Assembly (NCBI GenBank): GCA_027592925.1
Contig: JAQCJO010000011.1
Location: 1 to 34,544 of the forward strand
Reading direction: 5' to 3'
Origin: Actinomycetota bacterium
GTDB taxonomy: Bacteria; Actinomycetota; Acidimicrobiia; Acidimicrobiales; Ilumatobacteraceae
DNA: 34,544 bases
Shown piece by piece: positions 1-7,261 of this stretch. The position numbers were made by a program, and so were the translations under genes. The first letter of the stretch is position 1; each line of letters begins with the position of its first letter. The notes under the pieces are model-generated. The model was not told where the DNA came from, ran no database searches, and saw only the letters and a list, made by a program, of their open reading frames with translations.

Positions 1-49
1 CATGCAAGTGAACTGGAATTGCGAGTTGCCGACTTCGCTGGGAGCCTGC

Positions 50-418
50 TCATGATTGTCCTCCTGGGGTGTACCCAACGGCCTCATGCAGCCGAGTCCG
101 TCGTCGCTTCATCGCCGGTCGGGCTGGAACCGAATCAGTTTTCGGCGCTGCCTCGTAGGTTGCGCCGACAACAATGCCCTCGGCCATTCCATACAACAGC
201 GGAAGGGCACCAGCAATCACTCTGCCGGTGCTATTGATGCGGTCGACGCCCGATTTGATTGGCTCAGCATTGCGCTTAATGTCCCAAACCACCTCGGCAC
301 AACCCTCCAATTTAGTCGCCACGCGGGCTAGCTGTGATCCGACTACAAACAAGTAGACGGCCAGTTCAGCAATGAGCAATGCGATCGCAACGACCGTCAA
401 CACAACCAAGAGCGTCAT
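50..418 (-). CDS. Small single-pass membrane protein, last of five downstream of coxG
   Basis: Unrecognised family; 122 aa. Residues 2-27 are a continuous hydrophobic segment beginning right after the start Met, followed by about 50 residues of predicted helix with Asn/Asp/Thr spaced between hydrophobics, then a basic, Pro-rich tail (around residues 95-122, containing MKRRR). I chose the ATG at 418 rather than an upstream in-frame start at 493, because it forms an ATGA stop-start overlap with the preceding gene and puts the membrane segment at the N-terminus. The tail makes it the longest of the five proteins. Its coupling to the cox operon suggests a membrane role beside CO dehydrogenase, but no function can be assigned from sequence. 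Confidence 0.7.
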   Translation of the reverse strand: MTLLVVLTVVAIALLIAELAVYLFVVGSQLARVATKLEGCAEVVWDIKRNAEPIKSGVDRINSTGRVIAGALPLLYGMAEGIVVGATYEAAPKTDSVPARPAMKRRRTRLHEAVGYTPGGQS

Positions 419-705
419 GATCGCACCTTGTCGAGAACGCGACCGAGGAACAAGTGATGTTCGAGTCCCTCGCTCAGAACCGCATCGACGCAATCACCCG
501 TCTTGGCAATCAGTGCGGTATCGGATGTGTTCGCCTCCGCCTGATCGAGCGTCGTGCGAATAACATCGACCCGTTTTTCGATCGTGTGCACGAGACTGAC
601 GAGCAGCGTCAGGAACGCTGCGACTGCGAGCAACACGATTAACGCGAGCCCAAGCGTTACCCACCAAAGACTTTCCTGAGTTGATGTCAAACCAAGTAGA
701 TGCAT
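415..705 (-). CDS. Small single-pass membrane protein, fourth of five
   Basis: Unrecognised family; 96 aa. A short N-terminal stretch precedes one membrane segment (about residues 14-38), followed by a charged helical tail beginning with TIEKRVDVIRTTLDQAEANT, which looks capable of coiled-coil formation. The gene starts only 2 nt after the preceding small gene's stop and overlaps the next one by 4 nt (ATGA), so translation is probably coupled. The layout resembles DUF948-type membrane-anchored coiled-coil proteins, but I see no signature that proves membership. Confidence 0.7.
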   Translation of the reverse strand: MHLLGLTSTQESLWWVTLGLALIVLLAVAAFLTLLVSLVHTIEKRVDVIRTTLDQAEANTSDTALIAKTGDCVDAVLSEGLEHHLFLGRVLDKVRS

Positions 706-707
706 GA

Positions 708-971
708 TCAGCCTCCCAGCCGCTTACGACCTCGGGTCAAACCTGCGACTATGGCATTGGCCGACTCGTTCGTGATGATGAGCTCGCGGAGCCCTGCCGT
801 GTGGTGTACCGATTTCGATAGTGAATCATTGATATCGGTCGCCTCGTCGCCAATCTGTTGGGCTAAACGAAGGATCGAGACTACAAGCGCGACGACCACG
901 AGGACTACAGCAAGGCCAACCACCCAACCAATTGTCCATCCGGCGTTCGATCCGTGAAGTAATGCTGTCAT
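708..971 (-). CDS. Small single-pass membrane protein, third of five
   Basis: Unrecognised family; 87 aa. A Gly/Val-rich membrane segment spans about residues 12-35, followed by a tail with acidic and Ser/Thr residues (DEATDINDSLSKS) and a basic C-terminus (RGRKRLGG). A start at 1088 is open, but the ATG at 971 is preceded by a GAGGGGG Shine-Dalgarno, avoids overlap with the upstream gene, and places the membrane span near the N-terminus. It lies 16 nt downstream of the preceding small gene. Function unknown; context suggests a membrane partner of the CO dehydrogenase locus. Confidence 0.68.
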   Translation of the reverse strand: MTALLHGSNAGWTIGWVVGLAVVLVVVALVVSILRLAQQIGDEATDINDSLSKSVHHTAGLRELIITNESANAIVAGLTRGRKRLGG

Positions 972-987
972 GTGGTCATCCCCCTCA

Positions 988-1215
988 TCAGACTGCATCA
1001 CAGAACTCGCGCACTGGTCGCAAGCTCTCGTTGACGGATGGTAACACGATGGGAACACTGCTCGTTTTCTCTGCAACAACTTCAACACCAGCGAAGACGC
1101 TGGCGAGCGTTTTCTTCACAGCAACTAAATGAAAAATGACTCGGATGAGTCCGAGTGCGGCGGCGGCGATGATCAGTGTTGCTAACACCAATGTGATTAT
1201 GGCAACGGTTGGCAT
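988..1215 (-). CDS. Small single-pass membrane protein, second of five
   Basis: Unrecognised family; 75 aa. A long hydrophobic segment (residues 4-32) opens the protein, then a helix of about 40 residues (LVAVKKTLASVFAGVEVVAEKT) ends in a short tail with a Cys near the C-terminus. The ATG has a GGAGAA ribosome-binding site 8-9 nt upstream. Spacing to the preceding gene is 16 nt. The pattern of membrane helix followed by regularly spaced hydrophobics resembles DUF948-type proteins, but that assignment is only a suggestion. Confidence 0.68.
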   Translation of the reverse strand: MPTVAIITLVLATLIIAAAALGLIRVIFHLVAVKKTLASVFAGVEVVAEKTSSVPIVLPSVNESLRPVREFCDAV

Positions 1216-1231
1216 ATTAAGTTTCTCCTAC

Positions 1232-1486
1232 TCAGCCCAGAAGTTTTCCAACGGAACCGGCGTAACGCACTGCACCGACAGCTACTTCGTGTATTGTGCT
1301 GTCGGTCTTAGCCAACAACTCTGGTACATCATTCACTTCTCCAATCAGTGCGACGCCACCGCTGAGAATGTCAGCAGAAGCTGCTCGAATCCGCTCAAGC
1401 GCCGCAAGCACCCTGTTGAGTAGCCCGACGAGGATTGGAACCACTGCTACTAGCAGTAGCAAGTTTCCGAAAGTCCAAAGTGACAT
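1232..1486 (-). CDS. Small single-pass membrane protein, first of five after coxG
   Basis: Unrecognised family; 84 aa. Residues 7-28 form a Leu/Val-rich membrane segment, followed by an Ala-rich helical tail (LAALERIRAASADILSGG) and a Gly-containing C-terminus. A strong GAGGAG ribosome-binding site lies just upstream of the ATG, and coxG ends only 12 nt before it, so it is almost certainly co-transcribed with coxG. Together with the next four genes it forms a continuous run of short anchored proteins of similar design, probably diverged duplicates or functionally equivalent subunits. Confidence 0.7.
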   Translation of the reverse strand: MSLWTFGNLLLLVAVVPILVGLLNRVLAALERIRAASADILSGGVALIGEVNDVPELLAKTDSTIHEVAVGAVRYAGSVGKLLG

Positions 1487-1498
1487 ATGCGCTCCTCG

Positions 1499-2083
1499 TT
1501 AGTTCGCCATTGATTGATATGGAAGAAAAAATCGCTTAAATACTCGGGTCAGAGCCATGCGTGCCGCTCGGACACCTATCGCCAATCCACTAGCTGATTT
1601 TGCGGCGGCAATTTGATCTGGGGATTGCCCGCGAGCGATCGCGCCAAGGCGAGCCTGCATCGTTGACGCAAAATCTCCGAGCAAGACTTGAGTGACATCG
1701 GAAACAAGCCCACGACCGTATTGTGCAGCAGCGCCAGAGAGTTGCAAATCCATCAAGACATCGACTTTCGTCCCAGTTGAAGTTGGGGTTAACGATGCGG
1801 TCAGCATCAGTGCGGCTTGACCGCGACCCTTTTCGTCAGCACCAGCAGCATCAACAACGATCCGCTTGGCACTGTCATTTCGTTCTTTAATCTGAGCAGA
1901 GCCAGCGAACTGCAACTTGACTGGTCCCAATTTGATCGCTACTTTGCCAACGTATTTGTCATCCCCTACTAGATCATTGAGTTCTGCGCCTGGCAAGCAC
2001 GCAGCAACTTGAGGAATATCTTGGAAGAATACCCATACGCTCTCAATCGGTTGGGCTACTTCAAAACCATTTTTAATCAGCAT
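1499..2083 (-). CDS. coxG: CoxG, SRPBCC-fold CO dehydrogenase accessory protein
   Basis: 194 aa. The N-terminal 150 residues match the CoxG family of the START/SRPBCC fold, with the family-like opening (NGFEVAQPIESVWVFFQD), the DIPQVAACLPGAEL segment and the GKVAIKLGPVKLQFAG strand pair. The last 30 residues are basic and aromatic (TRVFKRFFLPY), consistent with a membrane-touching tail. CoxG proteins accompany aerobic Mo-Cu CO dehydrogenases and are reported to bind quinone and pass electrons from the enzyme to the membrane pool. The ATG lies inside the end of the XdhC-type gene (7-nt overlap) and has an AAGGAGG Shine-Dalgarno at 2088-2094, four bases upstream. The five small membrane-protein genes follow directly. 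Confidence 0.9.
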   Translation of the reverse strand: MLIKNGFEVAQPIESVWVFFQDIPQVAACLPGAELNDLVGDDKYVGKVAIKLGPVKLQFAGSAQIKERNDSAKRIVVDAAGADEKGRGQAALMLTASLTPTSTGTKVDVLMDLQLSGAAAQYGRGLVSDVTQVLLGDFASTMQARLGAIARGQSPDQIAAAKSASGLAIGVRAARMALTRVFKRFFLPYQSMAN

Positions 2084-3015
2084 CTTGCCTCCTTCGAAAC
2101 ATGAGCGATCGGATCTTTTGCAAAAATATCACGGCAGCCCGAGCAGCAAAAGAAATATGTCACGCCATTGAATTCGACTACTTGATTCGTCCTGTCAGCG
2201 TTCACTGTCATACCACAGATGGGATCAACTACCAACTTGGTCGTCATTGCTGAAGAAGTAACGATTTTTCCAGCGGCACGCAACTGCACCAGTTGAGCCA
2301 AAACAGCCACGGCCATCTCACGATGATTTGTGTGTCCAAGGTCAAGCCCAGCCGGTACTCGTACATTTTCTAACAGGTCTTGAGCAATTCCCTTATCTGC
2401 CAAGTATCCAAGCACTGCTTCGCCCCGTCGCCGAGATGCAACCAAACCGACATAGGCAGGCTTGCCAGCGATTGCCAGCTCTGTGAGCTCTTCATCACCA
2501 TGTCCCTGAGTCGCAATTACCACGAGTGATCGTGCATCAAAATCGGCTGAAGAAAAATCTGTTCCATCAATTATCTCGGCACGCCAGTCAAGACTGACCG
2601 CTAAGTCGTGCAAAGTATGTGCCATTGGCGATCTACCGACAACCACGAGATGAGGTGTGATTTGCACAGGCTCAAGATAAATCTGTAGTGCGCCGTCACT
2701 TTGACACGAGATCGCAATTTGCGTAATGCCCTCAGCAATTGCACCCAACTGCTCAGATTCTCCAAGCATCAGGAGTCGCGGTTTACGATCGGCAAGCGCT
2801 CGTTGAGCCTCGCGCAGCAAAACTGGTTCGGCACACGCTCCACCAATCCAACCGTGGATTTCACCCGATGCCATCACAATCGCTCTTGAACCGTGCTGAC
2901 CAGATGATGGACCCTGACGCCAGACGACCGTTGCTAATACAAAGTCCTCACCGAGTTTCGCAAGCTCAACGGCTTTGCTCAAAACCGCCCAACTGTCCAG
3001 TGTCTGATCGCCCAT
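2077..3015 (-). CDS. XdhC/CoxF-family Mo-cofactor maturation factor with C-terminal YHS domain
   Basis: 312 aa. Residues 1-75 match the XdhC/CoxI N-terminal domain (TVVWRQGPSSGQHGSRAIV, GWIGGACAEPVL), and residues 120-235 match the Rossmann-like XdhC C-terminal domain (HLVVVGRSPMA, VIATQGHGDEE, YVGLVASRRRGEAV, LGHTNHREMAVAVLA). Proteins of this family bind and sulfurate molybdenum cofactor for insertion into xanthine-dehydrogenase-type enzymes. Residues 261-305 form a YHS-type domain (VVDPICGMTV, then CCSGC; Cys267, 290, 291, 294), a small metal-binding fold found in copper proteins. Start and coxL stop overlap as TAATG, implying coupling. Since CoxL carries a Mo-Cu centre, a metal-handling domain fused to the Mo-insertion factor is a suggestive combination. 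Confidence 0.85.
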   Translation of the reverse strand: MGDQTLDSWAVLSKAVELAKLGEDFVLATVVWRQGPSSGQHGSRAIVMASGEIHGWIGGACAEPVLLREAQRALADRKPRLLMLGESEQLGAIAEGITQIAISCQSDGALQIYLEPVQITPHLVVVGRSPMAHTLHDLAVSLDWRAEIIDGTDFSSADFDARSLVVIATQGHGDEELTELAIAGKPAYVGLVASRRRGEAVLGYLADKGIAQDLLENVRVPAGLDLGHTNHREMAVAVLAQLVQLRAAGKIVTSSAMTTKLVVDPICGMTVNADRTNQVVEFNGVTYFFCCSGCRDIFAKDPIAHVSKEARC

Positions 3016-5396
3016 TAGTCTTCCGTCTTCACTGGCGGCATGCCCGAAATATCGCGTCGAGTTGTAAAGGCCTCATATACCCTGTCTGGCAACAATGGCA
3101 TGTCAATATTGCGCACGCCAGTTCCCTTGAGTGCATCCATCACTGCGTTAACAAACGCCGCAGGACCACCCACGGTGGCGCACTCGCCAATACCTTTGGC
3201 TCCGATCGGATGATGCGGACAAGGTGTTACAACTTCGTGCAATTCAAAACCAGGCGTCTCCCAAGCTGTCGGCAGTAGATAGTCCATGTAGTTCGACCCA
3301 ACGCAGTTTCCTTCGGCATCAAATGTAATGAACTGCATACTCGCCATTGCATACGCCTCGGTCAAACCGCCCATGATCTGTCCTTCTACGATCATCGGAT
3401 TAATGCGCACTCCACAGTCATCAACTGCCACGACATTAAGTACATCCCACACGCCAGTCCCTGGATCAACCTCAACTGTTGCGATGTAACAGGCAAACGG
3501 CCATGTCAAGTTTGGAGGGTCATAGTAGGCAGTGTTCTCCAAGCCCGGCTCTAGACCATCTGGCATATTGCTGTAAGCGGCATTTGCACAGTCCTGAATC
3601 GTCACTCCGCGATCTGGCGAACTGCGGACATAGAAGCGGCCGAGTTCCCACTCAACATCCTCTTCAGAAACTTCCAACAAGTGAGCAGCGAGCTTGCGTG
3701 CTTTCGCTCGAATCTTGCGCGAGACCATTGCTACAGCCGCACCTGCAACAGGGGTACTGCGCGAGGCATAAGTGCCCATCCCGAATGGCGCGGTGTCAGT
3801 GTCACCTTCTTCGACTGTGATGTCGTCGGCAGGAATCCCTAGTTCATGAGCAACAATTTGTGCCCACGTAGTCTCATGACCTTGACCCTGTGATTTTGCA
3901 CCCGTGCGCAAGATCGCCTTACCTGACATATGCACGCGCAATTCGGCAGAGTCAAACATCTTGATTCCAAGAATGTCGTACTCGCGACTATTGCCAGCAC
4001 CCAATGGTTCGGTCATCGTCGAGATACCGATACCGAGTAGGCGGCCCCGCTTCTTCGCCTCTTCTTTTTGTTTCAAAAAGTCTTTGTATCCAATGGCTTC
4101 AAGACCTACGTCAAGACATTTTGCATACTGTCCAGAGTCGGTAAGGAATCCGAATGCGGTGCGATGCGGGAAGTCTTCATCGCGCACAAAGTTAAGACGA
4201 CGGAACTCGGCTTGATCCATGCCCAAATCATCGGCTGCAGCCTGCACCATGCGCTCCTGAAAAAACATCGCTTCTGTGACACGGAACGAGCAACGATATG
4301 CCACTCCACCCGGCGCTTTGTTGGTGTACAGTCCACGCGCTGTCAAGTGCGCCGCAGGAATGTCGTAACACGCAAACGCTGAGTGCATCAAACCAATCTT
4401 GAATTTGCTTGGCTGCGCATCCGAAAAAAATGCGCCATGATCAGAGTCGGTGTGCATCCGCACGCCAAGAATTTTGCCATCTTTGCGCAATGCCATTTCG
4501 CCACGTAGATAGACATCGCGTCCAAAGCCGGTGGAAATGAGATTGCCCGTCTTGTCTTCAATCCACTTCACTGGTCGTTCTAAGAGAATTGATGCAAGAA
4601 TCGATGCAACATAGCCTGGGTAAACAGGAACCTTGTTGCCAAAACCTCCTCCGAGATCAGGTGAAACAATCCGGATCATGTGTTCTGGAAGTTCTGCCAC
4701 CATGGCAACAGCAGCACGAATAATGTGCGGCGCTTGGGTGGTCATGTAGACGGTCAGTTTCGAAGTCGCTCGATCAAAGTCAGCAATCGAGCCGCACGTC
4801 TCCAACGGGGATGGGTGCGAGCGCGGATAGTGAAGTTCAAGTTTGGAAACTACGTCAGCCTGCGCAAAAGCTTTTTCGGTGCCATCCTTGTCACCCACTT
4901 CCCAATCAAATACGACATTGTCGTGCTGGTTCTCTTTGTCGTCACGGATCAATGGTGCACCTGGCGCCATAGCCTGAACCGGATTGACAACCACTGGCAA
5001 TGGTTCGTAGTCAACAACTATCGCCTCGCACGCGTCTTTGGCAATGTAAGGATCATCTGCGATCACGCACGCAACTTCTTGACCCTGAAAACGAACTTTG
5101 TCGGTTGCCAAAACTGCTTGGGTGTCATAGGACAACGTCGGCATCCATGCCAAGTTGCGACTGGCCATCATCTCGCCAGTCATCACGAGCCGTACTCCTG
5201 GAATCGCCCAGGCTTTACTGGTGTCTATTGATTTGATCCGAGCATGCGCGAGCGGACTGCGCAAAATCTCCATGTGCAGCATGCCAGGCAACACAATGTC
5301 ATCAACATAATTGCCCTTACCACGGATAAATCGATTGTCCTCTACTCGGCGTCGACTTGCACCCATTCCGCCAATCTTGATTTCATCTAGCGACAT
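3015..5396 (-). CDS. coxL: Form I aerobic CO dehydrogenase large subunit (Mo-Cu)
   Basis: 793 aa, close to the usual 800-810. Catalyses oxidation of CO with water to CO2, passing electrons through CoxS and CoxM. The diagnostic form I active-site loop AYRCSFR is at residues 366-372; Cys369 is the expected copper ligand (Cys388 in the Oligotropha enzyme). Other family marks are the GGGFGNK cofactor loop (249-255), ETCGSIADFD near 199, and the C-terminal GAKGIGECATVGGPAAFVNA with the catalytic Glu. The M-S-L gene order is also that of form I clusters, unlike the S-L-M order usual in form II. An AAGGGAT ribosome-binding site precedes the ATG. High confidence that this is true CO dehydrogenase rather than a xanthine-dehydrogenase relative. 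Confidence 0.96.
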   Translation of the reverse strand: MSLDEIKIGGMGASRRRVEDNRFIRGKGNYVDDIVLPGMLHMEILRSPLAHARIKSIDTSKAWAIPGVRLVMTGEMMASRNLAWMPTLSYDTQAVLATDKVRFQGQEVACVIADDPYIAKDACEAIVVDYEPLPVVVNPVQAMAPGAPLIRDDKENQHDNVVFDWEVGDKDGTEKAFAQADVVSKLELHYPRSHPSPLETCGSIADFDRATSKLTVYMTTQAPHIIRAAVAMVAELPEHMIRIVSPDLGGGFGNKVPVYPGYVASILASILLERPVKWIEDKTGNLISTGFGRDVYLRGEMALRKDGKILGVRMHTDSDHGAFFSDAQPSKFKIGLMHSAFACYDIPAAHLTARGLYTNKAPGGVAYRCSFRVTEAMFFQERMVQAAADDLGMDQAEFRRLNFVRDEDFPHRTAFGFLTDSGQYAKCLDVGLEAIGYKDFLKQKEEAKKRGRLLGIGISTMTEPLGAGNSREYDILGIKMFDSAELRVHMSGKAILRTGAKSQGQGHETTWAQIVAHELGIPADDITVEEGDTDTAPFGMGTYASRSTPVAGAAVAMVSRKIRAKARKLAAHLLEVSEEDVEWELGRFYVRSSPDRGVTIQDCANAAYSNMPDGLEPGLENTAYYDPPNLTWPFACYIATVEVDPGTGVWDVLNVVAVDDCGVRINPMIVEGQIMGGLTEAYAMASMQFITFDAEGNCVGSNYMDYLLPTAWETPGFELHEVVTPCPHHPIGAKGIGECATVGGPAAFVNAVMDALKGTGVRNIDMPLLPDRVYEAFTTRRDISGMPPVKTED

Positions 5397-5411
5397 GTCG
5401 TCAGATCCCTT

Positions 5412-5942
5412 CTAGTTCGCAGCCTGGTTGTTGATTTTTCGAGCAGCCCACATCACTGACTTCACGATGTTTTGATAGCCAGTGCATCGACAAAGATTGC
5501 CAGACAAGGCCCAGCGAACTTCATCTTCTGTTGGATCTGGGTTCTCATCTAAAAGCGCTTTAGCAGTAAGCATCATCCCTGGTGTGCAAAACCCACACTG
5601 AAGACCGTGCTCATCTTTAAAACCTTCTTGGATTGGATGTAGCTCACTAGCGGTTGCAAGACCCTCAACAGTCATCACATCATGGCCATCGGCTTGAATC
5701 GCGAGCATCGTACAACTCTTGATGGGTTGACCGTCAAACAACACCGTACAAGCGCCGCAATTACTGGTGTCGCAACCGGTATGTGTCCCAGTCAAATTGA
5801 ATCCCTGACGAATCAAGTGAGCAAGCAACAACCGGGGCTCAACGTTTGCAGAACGATTCTCCCCGTTAATGCGAATCGTTACTTTTCGGACCGGGACATT
5901 GCTTGCTTGGTCCGGAAATACTTCTTCGTTTAAGCTTGTCAT
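5412..5942 (-). CDS. coxS: CO dehydrogenase small [2Fe-2S] subunit
   Basis: 176 aa. Carries two [2Fe-2S] clusters that move electrons from the Mo-Cu site to FAD. The plant-type ferredoxin domain has Cys57, Cys62, Cys65 (CDTSNCGAC) and Cys77; the C-terminal helical domain has Cys116, Cys119 (CGFCTPGM) and Cys151, Cys153 (LCRCTGYQ). I chose the ATG at 5942, one base after the coxM stop (TGAGATG), over a TTG at 5969 that would overlap coxM by 26 nt; GAGAGG about 10 nt upstream fits this start. The 16-residue N-terminal extension before the ferredoxin fold is slightly long but common in form I CoxS. Confidence 0.95.
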   Translation of the reverse strand: MTSLNEEVFPDQASNVPVRKVTIRINGENRSANVEPRLLLAHLIRQGFNLTGTHTGCDTSNCGACTVLFDGQPIKSCTMLAIQADGHDVMTVEGLATASELHPIQEGFKDEHGLQCGFCTPGMMLTAKALLDENPDPTEDEVRWALSGNLCRCTGYQNIVKSVMWAARKINNQAAN

Positions 5943-5943
5943 C

Positions 5944-6819
5944 TCAGGCTGCCCTCTCCATTGATTCAACTACTCCGCTAAGAATCCGGACCACAAATGT
6001 TTTTACAATTTGACGCTTATATGAAGCACTACCACGGTGATCGCTTCGTGGTTGAGCCGCTTGCGCCGCAAGATCTGCTGCATGTGCGATGCTTCCTGCT
6101 GTCAATGGTGCTCCCACCAAAGACTGTGCAGCAGCAGTTGCATTAATCGTCGAGCCTCCCACCCCTGTCAGACCGATTCCCGCACGAATGATCAAGCCCT
6201 GAGAGGATTCGACAGCAACAGCAACGCCTGCTGTTGCAAAATCACCAACTCGTCGTTCAAGTTTCAGATATCCACCGTTGGGAATTCCTTTCGGCGCAGG
6301 GACGATTGCCTCTATCGCAATCTCGTCGAAAGCGAGCATGTTCTGAAAGGGTCCCTTGACGAAATCGGCAGCTGGGATCGATCGGCGTCCATTAGGTCCT
6401 TGGGCTACAACGATGCCACCGAGTGCCATCATCACCGATGACCAGTCGCCCTGCGGATCGGCATGGCACAAAGATCCCACCAGCGTTCCACGATTTCGAA
6501 CTATTGGATCTGCAATGACAGGTGCCGCCGCCGCCATCGTCGGTTGGTGCGCCATCAGTAATGATGACTTTTCCAAATCCGAATGTCGGCATAATGCACC
6601 AATATGAATCGTTCCGTCAGCATCAACAGTCAGATAATCCAGACCGGGAATATTATTGATATCTACAATCATCTCTGGGGCAGCAAACCGAAGTCTCATC
6701 ATCGGGACCAAACTCTGTCCGCCAGCAAGAATTTTTGCCTCACCACCACCTTGGTGAAGAAGGGCAATCGCTTCCGCAATCGACTTGGGTGATTCGTAGT
6801 TAAACCGAGTCGGGTACAT
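5944..6819 (-). CDS. coxM: CO dehydrogenase medium FAD-binding subunit
   Basis: 291 aa, normal for the family. It belongs to the vanillyl-alcohol-oxidase-type FAD subunits of molybdenum hydroxylases. The two diphosphate-binding loops are at residues 32-36 (AGGQS) and 112-116 (TLVGS, where many relatives have TIGGS/D), followed by CHADPQGDW. The C-terminal CO-dehydrogenase flavoprotein domain starts around residue 175. It takes electrons from CoxS and is the likely exit point to the quinone pool. AGGAG seven bases before the ATG is a strong ribosome-binding site. Confidence 0.95.
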   Translation of the reverse strand: MYPTRFNYESPKSIAEAIALLHQGGGEAKILAGGQSLVPMMRLRFAAPEMIVDINNIPGLDYLTVDADGTIHIGALCRHSDLEKSSLLMAHQPTMAAAAPVIADPIVRNRGTLVGSLCHADPQGDWSSVMMALGGIVVAQGPNGRRSIPAADFVKGPFQNMLAFDEIAIEAIVPAPKGIPNGGYLKLERRVGDFATAGVAVAVESSQGLIIRAGIGLTGVGGSTINATAAAQSLVGAPLTAGSIAHAADLAAQAAQPRSDHRGSASYKRQIVKTFVVRILSGVVESMERAA

Positions 6820-6846
6820 GGTGCGCTCCTTTGTCTGACTTTGTGC

Positions 6847-7086
6847 CTATGTCTTAGTGGAACCAGGATCGGCAATTGCCTCTGGCATCGAATCCGCATC
6901 TGGATCAAGTCGCGGTTCTTGATGCGGCGGCCATGGGCCTCGCACCGGCTGACTCGCTACTTTGAGATGATCAATGATTTGTGGCCATGCCCAAACAGTT
7001 GGACTCTTGCCAACTTTCGGAGCATTTTCTACAAGTTCAAACAGCCTTGGGTTACCACGACTATGACCAGAAGATTCAATCGGCAT
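6847..7086 (-). CDS. Possible small protein encoded ahead of coxM
   Basis: 79 aa, no recognised family. The protein is hydrophilic with a Trp/Pro-rich middle (TVWAWPQIIDHLKVASQPV) and a Pro/Asp-rich end (PWPPHQEPRLDPDADS). It lies between the cox promoter and coxM, ends 27 nt before coxM, and its codon usage resembles neighbouring genes. Against it: the only nearby purine tract is a run of G directly before AAATG, a poor Shine-Dalgarno with very short spacing, and the opposite strand is also open. It may be the first gene of the operon or a translated leader. Confidence 0.45.
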   Translation of the reverse strand: MPIESSGHSRGNPRLFELVENAPKVGKSPTVWAWPQIIDHLKVASQPVRGPWPPHQEPRLDPDADSMPEAIADPGSTKT

Positions 7087-7141
7087 TTCCCCCCCAGGGC
7101 AAGTACTTAGATATGGCGTCTAGCGGACACCAGTGCATGCG

Positions 7142-7170
7142 AAGGTACCAGCCGAATCAATGGCTGTCAA
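7142..7170 (-). promoter_or_regulatory. Predicted promoter of the cox operon
   Basis: On the minus strand a perfect TTGACA (-35, 7165-7170) is followed after exactly 17 bp by TACCTT (-10, 7142-7147). It is the only strong promoter-like pair I see between fda and coxM. The predicted transcript would start near 7135 and leave about 50 nt before the 79-aa ORF and about 315 nt before coxM. The -10 is weak (3 of 6), suggesting a need for an activator or an alternative sigma factor; that is inference. Confidence 0.5.
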
Positions 7171-7210
7171 GTTGGAGGACCGATGTTTACAAAAATACCA
7201 ACCCAGGATC

Positions 7211-7255
7211 AGTCATGTCTAGTAAATGACTCAGATGGCCCATCAGCAATCTGAG
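7211..7255. other. Two overlapping small inverted repeats downstream of fda
   Basis: AGTCAT...ATGACT (7211-7216/7226-7231) and CTCAGAT...ATCTGAG (7230-7236/7249-7255) lie just after the fda stop and about 40-90 bp upstream of the predicted cox -35. They could be a weak transcript end for fda (no clear T run) or regulator sites for the cox promoter. The remaining bases of the 6820-7261 gap hold only the small ORF and the promoter. Confidence 0.3.
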
Positions 7256-7261
7256 AACTGC

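Noticed and set aside
1-3. ATG on the minus strand at the left edge, possibly starting another operon gene
   Set aside because: No Shine-Dalgarno is visible before it and only three bases lie in the window, so nothing can be supported.
2739-3278. 179-aa plus-strand reading frame
   Set aside because: Lies antisense to the XdhC-type gene and coxL, whose motifs are clear; no recognisable protein features.
6841-7110. 89-aa plus-strand reading frame upstream of coxM
   Set aside because: Composition rich in Arg/Trp/Cys, no ribosome-binding site and no family; best read as the shadow of the minus-strand leader region.
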